64,000 nucleotides of DNA from assembly GCA_029990175.1 (NCBI GenBank), contig JARKIP010000033.1:5890001-5954000 (forward strand). Direction: 5' to 3'. Shown here piece after piece: positions 21,904-34,263 of the stretch. Both the position numbers and the translations under genes were made by a program. How positions within the stretch are numbered: the stretch's first letter is position 1; each line of letters begins with the position of its first letter. Below the pieces are notes generated by a model. The model did not search any database, was not told the origin of the DNA, and saw only the letters and a list, made by a program, of their open reading frames with translations. The stretch comes from Petunia secreta. Taxonomy: Eukaryota; Streptophyta; Magnoliopsida; Solanales; Solanaceae.

Positions 21904-22600
21904 CTATTCTCTTGGCCAAACCCCCAAATATATTATGTTGTATTCACTGGCCTTCAAACGAGGATTTTCATCATGCATAGATGGCATCAAAAATTTAAGA
22001 GTGTAAGCATTACACACATCATCCTTCAACTCTTCAATCATCTCAGAAGGATTAATTTCCATGTCCCCTTCTAACATCAATGTAGAAAAGTGTCTAGAAT
22101 GCGGTACAACCCGCTCACACTTTGATTCATCGATCACATCCTCTTTCTGGTACGAGTTAGGGTCAACTACAATTTCAGCTTTAATTTTATTGTCTAACTC
22201 TAGTACCACATTTTCTTCATCGGCATCTTCACACACCATATGGCTAGATGGTTAGCTTTCAACCCTTCTCTTATCTAATGGAAATTCACGCTTTAGATCT
22301 TCTACAATAGCCATGATTTTTCTTCTAATTCCATGTCTTCATGGCTAGTTAGTTGAATTCCCAATAGTGTAGCCAACTGATTCACTTGAGCTTCTATCTG
22401 GCTTAGTTGTGCTCTACGTCCGTTCCAAACCTTCTTCAATTCAGCTTCGTATTCTTCCTCATCATCCTCTACTTCATTGTACCAACTGTTATCATAAGAG
22501 AAAGAAAAATCATCATAATAGGGGCTCGGGGAAGAATAAGACGATTAGTACAACCATAATAATGATCACCTAGCCACATGTTATTTTCTGATAACATGTT
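21904..22600 (-). pseudogene. Small acidic internal ORF of the Athila-like element, one stop
   Basis: On the minus strand a frame runs from about 22556 to 21904 with one in-frame TAA (plus positions 22252-22254). Before the stop it reads an acidic block (YNEVEDDEEEYEAELKKVW), then QLSQIEAQVNQLATLLGIQL, which looks helical. After the stop it continues as a 111-codon ORF from ATG with acidic composition. It sits soon after the primer site, where gag would begin, but I do not recognise gag capsid or zinc-knuckle motifs. It could be a remnant of gag or a lineage-specific short protein. Its role is unknown. Confidence 0.5.
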
Positions 22601-22690
22601 TTCTTTTAATCTAAAAAAAGAATATGTACAGAAACGAAGTTAATTGAATAAACAATTCAGCTATCCTAACAACTAAAATAACATTGTGTT

Positions 22691-22707
22691 CCCCCGCAAC
22701 GGCACCA
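22691..22707 (-). promoter_or_regulatory. Primer-binding site of the Athila-like element
   Basis: The minus strand reads TGGTGCCGTTGCGGGGG a few bases after the 5' LTR. It is one or two changes from the usual Athila site TGGCGCCGTTGCCGGGG. Confidence 0.8.
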
Positions 22708-22712
22708 AAATT

Positions 22713-23937
22713 TGATCACGCCCAACTACGCCCTATAAAAGGGACTAAGCGGTCGCGGCAAATATAGCTCGGTATTTAAAGCCCCGAGATCGAATCCCAC
22801 AGAGAACACTCGTAATTCAGTCGTTAATCTAACTAATTTATCTAATCAACCAACTTCAAGAGTTTATATTTTAATGATGGTTTTAAAGTAGAAACTAAAT
22901 AACAATAAGGTAAATAGCAAAATAATAAAAAGTAATCAAGCAAGGATATTAAAAGCCGAGAATTGATTTACACCGACTCCTACCTATGTAATTGACTAAT
23001 GATTCAACGAATTCAACTTGGTTCTTCCTATTGAACACTTGCTCCAAATTCACAACTAACCACTTCCGTGCACTAGCTATGACTTTCACTAACTAATCTT
23101 CCAATTAATTAATGAAGATGATTAGGACTACAAGTATGGTTCACAATCGGGCTCGGTGGTCACAACTCACCCTATTGACAACCTAAGTAATTCCTTGGTT
23201 TTAGGTTGAACTATTGCTAAGCATGTAATCCTAACTCGTGAATTGATTCCTAAACACACAAGGATAAAGGGGACAATCAATTGGGGGCCCTTCCAATCAA
23301 TTAGCAAACAAAACGTAAATACTTAGATAGGAAGAATAATCAAGTTTCATTCATCAAAATCAATTAATCAATTCACATAGTATTGGAATGGTTCAATCAA
23401 CCCTAGAATTGGTAATTTAGCCACTCATGGCCATTAAGAACAAATCTAGAATAATCATGAATGAATAAACTACAAAGGAGAAGAAATAATGGAAGAAAGA
23501 ACTCTTAATCTTCAATTCTTTAATCCCACACCTCCTTGTGTGTTCCTTGCCTCCAAGAGTCCAAAGATCCTCTCCAAAGTGTGTTTTTAGGGCTTTTATA
23601 TGGAATAGGATAGGTAAAATTCGTTTCTGGCTTCTCCAAAATCGGCTGGGAAAGCATCCCAGCCGAAACACTGGTTGGCGCCCTGCGCCGATGGCTGTGC
23701 CAGCTGCCTCTCCCAGGTGAAACACTCCCTGCAAAGCATGCATGGGTGTTTCAACTGTAGCTTCACTCTTTTTCATCCAAATTGAGTCTTTTTTGCTCCA
23801 ATTCATTCCTACATCATCCAAACACATCAAATTAATAATTAACTCACTTTAATCATTGTAGGAACGTAAATCACACAAAACCAAGTCAAAAGTAGTGAGA
23901 AATCAATGCCAAAATATACATATTATGCACTGCATCA
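22713..23937 (-). repeat. 5' LTR of the Athila-like element
   Basis: Direct repeat of 17914-19139, ending CATCA just before the duplication CTAAA. The primer site lies beside its left edge, so transcription starts in this copy and runs leftward. Confidence 0.9.
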
Positions 23938-24058
23938 CTAAACTATTCAAGGTCAACTCTGCTAAGCATGAGTATCTCATCTGCAAAATATATATTGTCA
24001 GACCCCAAACTTCCTGCACTTAGGATGGAAGTTAAACTCACCATTCAGGCTAGTTGAT

Positions 24059-25250
24059 TCATTTCTCTTTTTTCAAATACTCTATTGCTATTACAAATCG
24101 ATACAGTAACATATGATACCCTTTCCTTATCTCTCTCCTCCCTTGAAAAGGCTTAGTGAGGCCTCCAAACAGTACCAAGGAGCATGATACACTAAAAACA
24201 CACTCCATCCTCCAACGAATGAATTTAAAGTGGAATCCTATATGAGTCAGCATTTTCCTCGAAAAACTCTGTTTTAGGGTATCATATACTTTTCTAAGGT
24301 CCACTTTTAAGACACATCTTGGTGAGTAGCCTTTCCTTCTATAGCCTTTGGAGACCTCATGATGAACTACATATGTGTCTCCCATGTTTAAAGGTCGATT
24401 GAGATTGGCCAATAATCCCATATATGACTTACTTTTATCATGTTGGTAAGGATCTTTGCAATTATCTTGTATAATATTGTACAACAAGTAATAGGTCTAT
24501 TGTCCTTCACTTAGATGGATGAGGGGACTTACGCACTAAAGTGAGTGCTTTGACACTTATCAGCATAGCTTTCCTATTCTAAAGAAGTTTTGAACTACCT
24601 TAATAATATCATCCTTAATTAATTCTTAGTTATTTGTAAAAAAAAAAAAATCAATTTGGAGTCCATCAAATTTAGGTGCCTTATCATTTGCCATGTCTTT
24701 TATAGCTGCTATTATCTCCTCTAGGGTAACATCCCTAATTAGCTTGCATTGCTGCTGATATTTAAGACATGGTCTTTTTCTGATTATTACAGTGTTAGAG
24801 CATGAGAGTTTATCAGTAGTTGCACCAAAAAAAAAAAAACTAGTGAAGAAAGTAATAAATTCCTTTTCAACTAGTTTAGGATCTGCCAGTTGTGTACCGG
24901 CATTGATAACATTTCTGATAGTTCTAAGCTTTTATTGGGCATGAAAGTAATATCACCACATGACATCCAAGTTGCTTCGGATTTCCACCTCAAGACTTGC
25001 TCTTAGACTTTGCTCTATATTTCAACTGCTAGCAAGAGCTTTTCTTGGTCATATACTGCTCTATCATCCTTGTTTATTTGTTAAGGATTTTGAGATTTCC
25101 AACTTTGAGCAAATAGTTATTCGAATTTTCTAGTTTAATTAAATGTTAATTTTAGGGCTTTAGTCACCTTTGAACAATTTGTAACTTTAGCTTGAACTCC
25201 AATATCTCCAATCTCATTCTCTATACAAAAAAGAAAAGGTTTGTTGATAA
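24059..25250 (-). pseudogene. LINE reverse transcriptase fragment and upstream linker
   Basis: The 142-codon frame at 24059-24487 contains SPRCVLKVDLRKVYDT, the L1-type RT core with its conserved Lys and Asp, preceded by HHEVSKGYRRKGY and followed by FKFIRWRMECV. Upstream, through stops and a run of A near 24640, come VTLEEIIAAIKDMANDKAP (the start of the RT domain) and KDNRPITCC. Farther up, near 24960-25030, VLRWKSEATW matches the linker between endonuclease and RT. The catalytic FADD box and everything after it are missing. It is non-functional. Confidence 0.8.
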
Positions 25251-27399
25251 TGAGATATTTTTGGCCAAATTTCTAGATACAAGAAGTGCTATGTTCATTA
25301 TTACTTTATCAAAAAACAAGTAACTTCTGCTTTGCATAAATTACTGATCACTGTATTTCCTTCTATGAGAGGCGCGCCAGCGTCTTGGCATGATATGGTT
25401 GACAAATTAAAATGTTATGTGCCTACACTTAGATACACAAGAGTATTTTTTTGGTTCAGACTATCTAGTTTGTTATCCGCTTGTTTGTCCCTGGATTGAT
25501 TTTTTATATACACTGTTGTTGGACCATTGCTTTAGCTATTGTGCAGAGTACCCAGGATATTCAGCCTCTGGTGCGACGCTTGGTTTATTGTGGTGCACGT
25601 TGTTTTGAAAGCTGGCGATGCATATTGCCAGTACAAACAAAGGCGAATGAGGGGCAACGTCATTGTCTTGCTAGTCGACCTGGGTGGAGGACATCAATAG
25701 CTGTTATAGCTCGCAATGGTTCTTGGTTTACATATTTCAATAGAGTTATATGATATTGTACAAGCATTCATGTTGTAATGCCATTATTGAGGTATAAATC
25801 CCATCATTTTTGATAGATTCAATAGTATCTTCTGAGACTATAAAGTACATCCCTAACTTAATAGGTATATGCATAACAACCATGAAGTATCAATTCATGG
25901 TTTATCCCAGTTAAGAGTGTTTGCATGTATTGGTGATTTAAACCTTGTGCATGGTGAATTGCTTGTCAAGTCATGACCTTGCTGGTAGCAATAGACTGCC
26001 TTTTTGTTATTGTTATTTTATTTATTAGCCATTAAATAGGAAGGGGCTGCTATAGATAAAGAGTTTGTTTTATGCATCTTTAATTTTGGATGCTCATTTT
26101 TATCCCTTATTATAGGTGTAGTTATAGATACATTATGCTCATTGTTGAATTTCATTCGTGTTAACTTTAGTAGTCTACCCTAACAATGAAACTACATGCT
26201 CTTACCATGTCTAGTAAAATTAAAGAAAAAGGGAAGGGCTTGAACTACAAAAGTAGTCAATTATCACATGTTAGAAGTAATCTTTTCCTTACACATCTGA
26301 AAGATGTAGCTAACTCCAGTTAGTCGAGCTGTTTTCGCTTGGGTAGTTTTAGTAGTCCATCTAGAAGGCAAAAATCCCACTAATTGTTTGTTCATTGGGT
26401 TGGTTCTTTTACACTTCTTTTTACAGAGTGAGTATTGGCTTTGTATGGGATTAAAGCTGTATTAATAATGCATAAGAAGTCTGCTTATGTTTTCTGTCAT
26501 TGTAGTCATAGTTTGTATGTTATTATTTTATTCCTACATTTACCTATATCCATTTACCTTTGCTCACTGAGCTACATGTTGAAAAAATCGCCCGCGTCCT
26601 AATTACAGGTTTCAAGCTCGCTGGATACATCTGCACTTGTCAAGCTTGTTGGATTCAAGTCATGGAGATTATGTTTACAAATGAAGAGGTGGCGCTTGCT
26701 AAGAAGATCTGCATATGTCCTCGACTTGTCTGTTTATTTTAGGAAAATTTTGTTCCATATTTTGGGTTCTGGACATCTTCATCAAATGCTAGATTGGAAA
26801 GATTATTGTATTTATTTTTAAGACTCTTGTCACTATCATAATATTCAAAAGAACATGAATGCTATATGAGCTCACTTTTTTCTCTTTATCTTATGTGATT
26901 CAAACTATGTGTTGGGAGTTGAGCAAATGGATATGAAATATAGGTGAAAAAAAGGTTGGGACTTGAAGTTGTGATCTCCCAGCATATTATAGCATGCAAA
27001 TGGAGAATTCATGTTTGAAACCATAGCCAAGTTCCCAATTGATTTTATTATGCTCCCAAAGTGTGTCATGTAATTGAAAGATACATTGATATTAACTGTT
27101 TAGTTACTCGTGAATCAGGACATTTGTGAATATTAACTCACTAACTGTCACTCAATTTAATAAAATAAGAAAACCCTACAAAAGTCCAAGGGTATAGTTG
27201 TAAACAACACTTTATACATTTTTATACCAAACACTAGTTTTAGTTATACATTGTGTAAACTAAATTTTAATATAATAAACCAAACACATGATAAAAACAA
27301 TCCTTGCATTATTAATCCCTGTATTACTAATCCCTGCATAACTAATCCCTATATTATTAATCCTTGCATAACTTGTTTCCCTACCAAACGACCCCGGAA
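25250..27399. other. Unidentified insertion in the LINE, about 2.1 kb
   Basis: LINE translation stops near 25210-25250 and resumes near 27400, so this interval was probably inserted. The right edge reads CCAAACGACCCC, the inverse of the GGGGTCGTTTGGT terminus common in plant MITEs and larger DNA transposons. Just inside it, at 27299-27372, are five TAATCCCTGCATAAC-like subterminal repeats. I did not find the matching left terminus. A GC-richer patch at 25360-25760 keeps two overlapping frames open on + (63 and 90 codons), but I recognise no protein. No transposase was recognised. Confidence 0.5.
27299..27399. repeat. Subterminal repeats and terminus of a DNA transposon
   Basis: Five tandem variants of TAATCCCTGCATTAC are followed by CCAAACGACCCC at the junction with LINE sequence, matching the layout of a TIR DNA element end. 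Confidence 0.55.
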
Positions 27400-28157
27400 G
27401 GTTTAAGAAGTCAGCTTCAACATAACTATGTTGTTGTCAAATGGTTAATTGATTTAGCTATAGACTCTGCAATTTACTTGTTGCTTATTGTACCAAGTGA
27501 AGTGCCATCTAATTGCCTTCAAGAGTGTAATCTGAAGACGATTAATAAAGTTTTTAAAGTTCTGTATTGCAGCTTGAGTTATTGCTGCCCCTATCTTATC
27601 TTCAGAAGATAAGATATTGTTGGAGTCTCCAGCTATTAACCAAGCAACCAGCACAGTGGATCATTCTTTAATTTTGCAACTATGAGTTGGCCAGCCTTCT
27701 CAGGTTTTTGATCGCCTACTTCCTGTAGATCAGGAGCCACCGGTTGATTAGGTTGGTTAGCGTTCCCAACTATTCTCACTCTAGCTTGACCTAAATCTTT
27801 TTTTTTAATTCTTCCCTCTTCTTCTCCTTTAGGAGCTTCTTTAAATTTCTCCTCATACTGTCCCTTTGACCATCAATTGGTAGTGGTATGTCCAATTCTC
27901 ATACATTCAGTACAACAGCTGAGCAGCCAATCATAGCAAATGAGTTAGAGGATGGTGCTTGAACGAGTGTCAATTTCAACACAGTCAACTAGTGGTTGTG
28001 CTACATCAACCTTTATAAGAATTCTGGCATTAGAGACTTAAATTTGTCAGTGTACATTAGTCGACTAACTGTACTTGCAACTTTGCCTAGCGCTTCAGAA
28101 GACCAGTACCCAACTGGAAGCATGGGAATGTTACCCGCAGGGGTATCATGGTAAGAC
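27400..28157 (-). pseudogene. LINE ORF1 C-terminal part and endonuclease fragment
   Basis: On the minus strand, 27454-27654 encodes an endonuclease-domain block with LIAGDSNNILSSEDK (the GDxN motif) and ending WYNKQQVNCRVYS, where L1 endonucleases have a W-T/Y-x-N block. About 28030-28157 encodes LPVGYWSSEALGKVAS, a block found in plant LINE ORF1 proteins beside the CCHC knuckle. Stops and shifts separate them. The endonuclease would nick target DNA, but this copy is dead. Confidence 0.75.
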
Positions 28158-28613
28158 TGTAAGATTATATGGACTTGCACATATAGAAATACATAAATAA
28201 TTAAATGTCAGTTGTTATCATTAAAAAGTCGGTCCAGATTAAACGTGATCTACTGAGGTTTAAGTTATGTGGACCTAATTAGACACCTCGTAAAGTATGG
28301 GATTTATGTGTAGATACCCGGTTGTAATTTCTAATTTAATGATGGGCTGAATTAGAATTACATAAAGTGTGTGCAACAATAAATAGGGTTATGGTCCCCA
28401 AATCAGACGTAGAGTTTCTTTTCTAATATCCCATCATTGGAAGAGTGATAGTCGCCCCACGTCAAGATTTGGAAGACCAAAACCACGGTATTCAAGAATC
28501 ACACCAGTTGCTATGGATTCAGGTACGCTTCCGCATTCAGTTTATCTTTCTTGGTGATTTGACATAGTAAATCCTGAGGTAGATATAGTATAATCTACAA
28601 TGAAGTTCTAACA
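28158..28613 (+). repeat. 5' LTR of the copia element
   Basis: 456 bp with TG...CA ends, nearly identical to 33808-34263. Confidence 0.92.
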
Positions 28614-28615
28614 AG

Positions 28616-28628
28616 TGGTATCAAGAGC
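28616..28628 (+). promoter_or_regulatory. Primer-binding site of the copia element
   Basis: TGGTATCAAGAGC, two bases after the LTR, is a one-base variant of the initiator-Met primer site TGGTATCAGAGC. Confidence 0.8.
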
Positions 28629-30239
28629 TTGTATTATGTAAAGTCATTGAGAACTAGTTATAAGTTTTCTAGATAATTGTTTTTGGTAAATTTGTTGCCA
28701 AGGAAAATAAATTTTCAACAATTTGTGTTGCTTGGATATATATGGTCATACTAGTTCAAGAGTTTTGTTATGTGACCGCAGATAACAAATTAAAGCTGTT
28801 TAAAATTCTCAAAAGGAATAAAGTGTCTGGTTAGCGACACTAATAGTATGAGAATTTAGGGATTTGGTTTTCTTGTTGTGCGGCATAAAAGATTTGGCGA
28901 GAATTTTTTCCTCCTTAACAGTTTGCTGCAAACAAGTAACAAGTTACTTTGAATTATTCATTTAATAATAATAATAGGACAAGGCAACAAAATATTTTAT
29001 TTGCCGATTTAGCATTATGGATGTTTTCTTGAAAGTATCTTGTGATTAGCAGCATGTGAGATTTGGATTCAGCTATTTAGGTTTATTGGTTGCGGCCAGT
29101 CAAAGGCATTGAAGCTAATTTGTTTTAGGTTTATTTGAATAGTATTACTTTGTTCTTTCAGCTTTAAAAAAAAAAGGAAAAAGGTATGGGTAAGTGCAGA
29201 TTATTTATCAACTTTTAAGAAAAATATTGGGTACTCCTTTAAAGTCATACCAAAATTATCTTGATGGAGTAATTTTTTTTCTTTTTATTTATGGTAAAAA
29301 TAAATTACAATTTGACTTAGAGGACTTTACGGAATACAAATTATTTTTTAGGGATGAGGCGTTGTCCTCTTTTATGCTGCTAGAAAGGTTCAAAGTTTTT
29401 TTTTTTTTTTAATTTTCAGTTTTAGTTTTTGGTTGAATCATTAATTTGATTTATCAATTAGAAAAGAAGAATATATACTAGCAACATTTGGTTTCCAGGC
29501 CAAATCTAGACTTACGGTTTGAGCTATCTGTACATGGGCCCACCATTCAGTAAACTTTGGTATTGAGAATTTATATTGTGATTTGGTAAATTTAAATTTG
29601 GATATTGGTATGGTTGTATATATTTTGAGATGAATAAATTGAAGTTCGATGTCGCCAAAGTGACCTCTCTTGTGGAGATTTAATTGTCTTAAAGTGTAAA
29701 AGATTGTGCACATGTAACTATGTGAATATTGATCGGCCCTAAGGAAGGTCAATTTTTAACAGAATTGCACGTGCATCTTTGTGGTAATAAACGCATGATA
29801 ATTTTTGGATTTACGTGTGAATGGTAAATCGGCCCAAAGGAAAACTTACTATTTGGCATGTTCTTTATTATCAGTGTTTGATTACTACGTTAAGATATCA
29901 CTTACAAATTAATATTTTGTCCAAAGATGAAATATTAATGGAGTGCCCGGTATCTTGAGATGGGTTTACCTTTATTCAAATTTATTTTTAATTCGGTTTA
30001 AGTCTTATGTGATCTTATTTTATTATTGGTTGTTCTCTGATTTAGCTACAGTTACTTCTGAAAATGTTATTGCCAACATCCCCTCAATCTTTAAGTTAAA
30101 TGGCTTTAACCGTAAATTATGACAAGAGAACATTCATAGCTCTTGGAGTCATGAATCTTGATACGACATTAAAGATAGATTCTTCATTATTTTTTAAAGG
30201 ATAGAGTACTTCTGATGAAAAGAGGGAGATAGAAAGGTG
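28629..30239 (+). other. Gag region of the copia element, unrecognisable
   Basis: Gag is expected here, but I could not recover convincing capsid motifs. Short open frames (for example 29194-29412) have no support. Confidence 0.45.
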
Positions 30240-33200
30240 GGAGAGATCAAAATGCATGTCTGTGACTGTTATGAAGAAAGCCATTTCAGGAACATTCAGG
30301 GGCACTATGCCTAACAAGATTTTAACAATTAAGAAATTTATGACCAAAATTGAAAGGACAAATTTGTCAAGAATGAAAAATAAAAATTGTACACTCTTGA
30401 CAAATCATATTTCAATAAATTACATAAAGAATAAGGAAGTTGCGGTTACGGTGATAAAGATGAAATAATACAATAAAGATATTTTTCTTAACCTTGTTTG
30501 TTATGGGGTTAGTCTGGCTTTATTACCAAGACACACGTGGTGGATAGATTCTAGTATAACACATCACACAATTGTGTCTATGCAAGGATGTATGAATTGT
30601 CGAAAGCCTAATGATGGTGAAAGACACGTCTATGGTGGTGACGAAAAGTCAGTTAAGGTTGGAGCTATTGGAACTCTTAGATTATTATTAAGAACTACAT
30701 TATATTTGAATTTGACTGAGACTTATGTTGTTCTGTTTCTTTAAACGGAATTTGATTTTCATTTCAAGGTTGGACAAGTTTGGTTATTGTTGTTCATTTG
30801 ATATGAAAATCAATGTCTCTTTCATAATTCAAAATTGGTTGATCCACATTCTTTGTGAGGTTACAATAATCTAATTGTCTTATATAATCACTTCAATTAA
30901 AGAATCCTTCCATATTTACTATAGTTGGTGAGATTTTGCTTCATTATGACACAACATATTAGGTTCTATTTCCAAAAAGAGAATAAGAGATTTGTGTTCA
31001 ATGGCATTCTCGAACCTGTGAAATATCTTTAACTAGAATTTAATATATGTGTAAATCACATAAAAGGAAACAAACAAATGTTAAGAGATTTGGATCCAAC
31101 AGTAAATAAGGCATCTTAGGACTTTAACAATAGCATCTTAGGACTTTTACAATCTAGTATTTATGGACCATTCTCGACGGTTTCTTCGAATGGTCAACTA
31201 AATCTCATAACGTTCATAAAAATCTTTTAAAGATATGGCTACCTTTGTTTAATTCATTAGAAAAACCTCAACTTATTACTTTACAGAGTTCCCACTAAAG
31301 GCAACTGAAAAGATCCTTTATGTGTTTTGGATAAGCATTGGTCTTGTTTAAAGTATTTACACATTTAGGGATGTCCAGCTGAGGCAAGGCCTTCTAGGCC
31401 AAAAGAAATGAAAACTTGATAAAGAAACTTTCAGTTGTTATGTTATTGGATACTCTGAAAAGTTCAGGGTTACAAGTTTTAGGATCCCACAGATAAAGCT
31501 ATTACGAGACGAATAATGTACGGTTCTTTGAGGATATTGAGTTTGGGGGAAGAAAGAATAAAAGACATTGTCTTGGAAAAGGAATATGTTGATATTCCTC
31601 AGATTGATATTAGCTATGCTCAGGAACAGTTTTCTATACCTGAGATAGTTCAAGAAGCAACTCTGGATCAAGACAATATCATTGAACTTCACGTTCAAAA
31701 GGTTATTCCCAAAAAACAAACTCTACAACCTCAAGAACCAATGCCATTAAAAAAGAAATAGAGAGAGAGGAGAAGTGCAATTTCAGATAATTATATTGTG
31801 TTTCTCTAAGAATATAAAGTTGGCATTGGAATTATGGAAGATGATTCAGACAACTTCTGTCAGGCCATGAAAAGTTCTGACTCTCAAAGGTATATTGATA
31901 CCATGAATAAAGAGATGAAGCACTTAAAGGATAATGATGTGCGAGACCTTGTCCAGTTGGTTGAATGTGCGAAACTCATTGGTTGTAAATAGATATTTAT
32001 AACCAAAAAGGATTCGAAAGGCAACGTGGATAGGTATAAGACACATCTTATAGCTAAAGGCTTCACTTAGAAATAAGAAGGCATCACTTATAAAGTGACT
32101 TTCTCTCCTGTTTCAGGACTATAATGACATTAATCAAACATTTCGATATTAAGCTACATAGATGGATACAATATTATTGTTCTCAATGGTTATTTTGATG
32201 AACAAGGTGCAACTAGAAAACTTTGTCTTTTATAATGCAAAGTCAATAATTTGCAAATTAAGAAAATTCATCTATGGGTTTAAACAAGCATCTTATCAAT
32301 GGTATCACAAATTTCATTGAGTTATTGTCCCGTTTAGCTTCGAGATAAATCTTGATGATTATTTTATATACAACAAGGTTAGCGGGATTAAGCATATTTC
32401 TCTGATTTTGTATGTCTATAATATATTTTTGGTACATACGATATAGGCTTATTGCGCAAAATCAAGATACTTTTGATAAAGAATTTTGAGATAAAATATC
32501 TTTGTGATGCAAGTTTTTTGAATAAGGATTCAGATACATCGAGATTACTCTTGAGGTGTTTTTTAATTATCACAAAGGCCTATATTGAAAAGGTATTAAA
32601 GATTTGACATGCAAGATTTCAAATCAGGCGAAACCCCGATGCTAAAGGAGACTGGTTCAGTCTCAAACAGTGTCCTAAGAATATTTTGAATATAAGGAAA
32701 TGGAAAGTATTTCAATATGCTTCAACTATAGGAATCTAATACATTCTTAGGTTTGTACGCATTCAAATATTGTGTACATTATTGGGATGTTAGACATATA
32801 TTTGAGTGATTCTAAAATTAAGAAGCAGCCAAAAGTTCAAGTTGTATTTACAGAGAACAAATTATTTAAGCTCACATACTAGAAGTCGGAAAGGTTAAAG
32901 TATTCAGATACCAACTTTACTAGATGCCAAGATAGTGCAAAGGCTATATTTGTACACTTGGTGGATGAGTTATATCAGGAAGAGTGTTATATGGACACTC
33001 GTAGCTCATTTCATCATGGCAATTAAGTTTATAGCACGTTATAAGGCATCGTATTATGGAATATGGCTACAGAATCTTGTCACGGGGTTGAGAATTAAGG
33101 ATAAAGTTGAAAGACACTAAGGTTATTTTGTGACAATAAGTTAGCAGTCTCATATTCCAATAACAACAGGAGTTCGGTAAAGTCAAAGCACATTGACATA

Positions 33201-33330
33201 AAATTCCTGGCTGTTAAAGTTAGAGTTCAGAGTGGTCAGGTGTCTATAGAACATAATATAACAAACTCCATATTATGGATCCACATACTAAGGGACTACC
33301 ACCGAAGGCTTTTCATGAGCACAATGCTCA
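30240..33330 (+). pseudogene. Decayed copia gag end and pol (PR, INT, RT, RNase H)
   Basis: The remains appear on + in copia order. They are a zinc-knuckle-like block (about 30255-30310), a protease start WWIDS at about 30537 with the catalytic Asp (the usual DSG/DSA reads DSS), a gag-pre-integrase block with GSISKKRIRDL near 30965, and the GCPAEARPSRPKE block after integrase near 31370. An 81-codon acidic linker follows at 31516-31761, then the RT start with DTMNKEMKHLKDNDV near 31897 and YKTHLIAKGFT near 32033. RNase H remains lie at about 33010-33310: a KASYYGIWLQNLVTGL block, a DNKLAVSYSNNNRSS block and KHIDIKFLAV. Numerous stops and shifts occur throughout. Nothing can be expressed as a polyprotein. 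Confidence 0.78.
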
Positions 33331-33796
33331 TAGAGGTGGCATGTCGGTTAAGGATATTCAGTTTCAGTGGGAGTTTGTAACTTTTCAATGTTCTTTTATA
33401 TAGACACACTTCAGTTTTGGTTTACGGTTTCAGGTTTTCGGTTTCAGTTTAGGGATATTTTAAGGATATTTCTGCAGAAATAAAGTATTCGGTAAATTTT
33501 CCACTCTGACTTGTTTTTCGGTTGGACCAGTTGGAAATAGGCATGTCTAGATCACATTGCATGTAATTTCCATACTACGCATCCATGCTTGATCTATGTC
33601 GTTTTGTTATGTTGGTATACGTGATCAAGGAAGGTTTAGTTACGATATAAATGTAGCGAAAGCCGCCTTGGTTCTATGCTGGCATGATTGATGGACGAGA
33701 TTGTTTAGAGGTAATTCAGTTTATGATAGCAAATGTTTGGAGCTCATAAGGTGACATTCAATTATAAAGTTATGTGTATGTATATATGTGTAGTCC

Positions 33797-33807
33797 AAGT
33801 GGGAGAT
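33797..33807 (+). promoter_or_regulatory. Polypurine tract of the copia element
   Basis: AAGTGGGAGAT immediately precedes the right LTR. Confidence 0.8.
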
Positions 33808-34263
33808 TGTAAGATTATATGGACTTGCACATATAGAAATACATAAATAATTAAATGTCAGTTGTTATCATTAAAAAGTCGGTCCAGATTAAACGTGATC
33901 TACTGAGGTTTAAGTTATGTGGACCTAATTAGACACCTCATAAAGTATGGGATTTATGTGTAGATACCCAGTTGTAATTTCTAATTTAATGATGGGCTGA
34001 ATTAGAATTACATAAAGTATGTGCAACAATAAATAGGGTTATGGTCCCCAAATCAGACGTAGAGTTTCTTTTCTAATATCCCATCATTGGAAGAGTGATA
34101 GTCGCCCCACGTCAAGATTTGGAATACCAAAACCACGGTATTCAAGAATCACACCAGTTGCTATGGATTCAGGTACGCTTCCGCATTCAGTTTATCTTTC
34201 TTGGTGATTTGACATAGTAAATCCTGAGATAGATATAGTATAATCTACAATTAAATTCTAACA
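33808..34263 (+). repeat. 3' LTR of the copia element
   Basis: 456 bp, about seven substitutions from the left LTR, and followed by the duplication AAGAC. Confidence 0.92.

Larger units (their letters stand above)
17914..23937 (-). mobile_element. Complete non-autonomous Athila-like LTR retrotransposon
   Basis: Two LTRs of 1226 and 1225 bp (TGATCACGCC... to ...CATCA) enclose 3.57 kb. The flanks carry the 5-bp target duplication CTAAA (17909-17913 and 23938-23942). The primer site and purine tract place the 5' LTR on the right, so the element reads on -. The primer site is of the Athila type. No protease, RT, RNase H or integrase is visible, only a small broken ORF. I counted about 32 substitutions and one 1-bp indel between the LTRs (about 97.4 % identity), many of them transitions. 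This suggests insertion within roughly the last one to two million years under usual plant rates. Confidence 0.9.
28158..34263 (+). mobile_element. Complete but coding-dead Ty1-copia element
   Basis: Two 456-bp LTRs (TGTAAGATTATATGG... to ...TTCTAACA) enclose 5.19 kb, with the target duplication AAGAC at 28153-28157 and 34264-34268. A primer site follows the left LTR and a purine tract precedes the right one, so the element reads on +. The LTRs differ at about seven positions (about 98.5 % identity), although the pol region is full of stops. It inserted into the minus-strand LINE. Confidence 0.92.

Noticed and set aside
25417..25753. Two overlapping + ORFs in a GC-richer patch
   Set aside because: No recognisable protein, splice pattern or start context. 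Kept only as part of an unidentified insertion.
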